The position numbers were made by a program, and so were the translations under genes. DNA of 64,000 nucleotides from Aquiflexum balticum DSM 16537 (GTDB lineage: Bacteria; Bacteroidota; Bacteroidia; Cytophagales; Cyclobacteriaceae): contig NZ_LT838813.1 of assembly GCF_900176595.1 (NCBI RefSeq), forward strand, positions 5,846,001 to 5,910,000, in the 5' to 3' direction. The notes under the pieces are model-generated. The model saw only the letters and a list, made by a program, of their open reading frames with translations. It had not been told where the DNA came from and made no database searches. Shown here one piece after another: positions 63,539 through 64,000 of the stretch; the stretch's first letter is position 1, and each line of letters opens with the position of its first letter.

Positions 63539-64000
63539 ATGTACAAAACAGGAATTATCGGTTGCGGTAAAGTTGCCCACCTCCACGCCAAAGCATTGCA
63601 AAACGCTCCCCAATCTGAGTTTACCGCTGTCTTCAGCAGGACATTGGATAAGGCCAAAAGCTTTGCAGCTACTTATGGTGTCAAAGCTTATAACAATATC
63701 ACCGAAATGGTGGAAAAGGAAAAACTGGACCTGGTCATGGTCTGCACCCCACATCCCAACCACTTAGAACCAACCTTGGAAGCCATGGCTGCCGGTGCAC
63801 ATGTGATTGTGGAAAAACCATTGGCTTCCACTTTGGCGGATTGTGATGTCATGATCGCCGCCTCAAAAAAATATGGCAAAAAACTGGGAGTTATCAGTCA
63901 AAGGAGATTTTATGAATCGGTGCAACGAGCCAAAAAAGCCATTGAGGATGGGAAAATCGGCAAACCTGCCTTGGGAACAGTGACCATGTTGGGTTGGCGG
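63539..64000 (+). CDS. Gfo/Idh/MocA-family oxidoreductase (3' end outside window)
   Basis: 154 residues are open to the window edge from ATG 63539. The N-terminal Rossmann motif IIGCGKVAHLHA is followed by VCTPHPNH and the EKPLA motif (VIVEKPLA), which holds the family's catalytic Lys. These enzymes oxidise or reduce sugars and inositols with NAD(P). It sits 6 bp after the polyol dehydrogenase gene. The substrate cannot be read from this half. Confidence 0.92.
   Translation, partial: MYKTGIIGCGKVAHLHAKALQNAPQSEFTAVFSRTLDKAKSFAATYGVKAYNNITEMVEKEKLDLVMVCTPHPNHLEPTLEAMAAGAHVIVEKPLASTLADCDVMIAASKKYGKKLGVISQRRFYESVQRAKKAIEDGKIGKPALGTVTMLGWR

Noticed and set aside
1-64000. tRNA, rRNA or known riboswitch
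   Set aside because: None was recognised by eye in the intergenic regions. A tRNAscan-SE and Rfam run would settle it.

Overview
The window looks like chromosomal DNA from a member of the Bacteroidota, order Cytophagales, most likely near the family Cyclobacteriaceae. This is inferred from gene content and style: a type IX secretion protein (PorQ-like), the DUF1599 / BT_3928-type pair, FloA plus NfeD, an archaeal/eukaryotic-type prolyl-tRNA synthetase, WG-repeat and LVIVD-repeat proteins, many lipoproteins, very few Shine-Dalgarno sequences, and promoters of the Bacteroidota form TTTG-N19-TAnnTTTG. No rRNA, tRNA or CRISPR array was recognised.

Left third (1-22050), accessory and envelope-related: a cut-off processive family-2 glycosyltransferase diverges from a clan-A glycoside hydrolase lipoprotein. 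After a 790-bp repeat-filled gap comes a compact two-gene hybrid assembly line on the minus strand: A-PCP-KS-AT-ACP-aminotransferase, then C-A-PCP-thioesterase. The genes are 1 bp apart and sit behind a near-consensus promoter. Divergent from it is an FkbH-like HAD protein with a cysteine cluster near its N-terminus, then a NodB-type polysaccharide deacetylase, an intact IS4-family element with a 13-bp target duplication, and two family-2 glycosyltransferases separated by a mosaic of dispersed repeats.

Middle (22605-30929): four minus-strand genes (rhodanese, DUF547 lipoprotein, FAD oxidoreductase, membrane polyferredoxin) form a probable redox operon beside a Crp/Fnr regulator. An HsdR_N-type protein, an amidohydrolase lipoprotein and a helix-hairpin-helix protein follow.

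Right half (31153-55388), mostly housekeeping: hemA, floA-nfeD, proS, aroK, BT_3928/DUF1599, folP-cdaA, a cold-shock protein, sixA, hslU, porQ, lon, rseP, dxr and an HtrA protease. The last 9 kb holds an orphan HEPN-type protein, an LVIVD lipoprotein, outer-membrane beta-barrels, an ABC exporter pair, a pentapeptide-repeat protein and the start of a sugar/polyol oxidation operon (zinc alcohol dehydrogenase plus Gfo/Idh/MocA).

The most interesting items are the short PKS-NRPS-aminotransferase line (predicted to make a diamino-acid-glycine type product), the FkbH-like protein with its cysteine cluster, the redox operon, and several families of palindromic intergenic repeats whose hairpin arms co-vary between copies.
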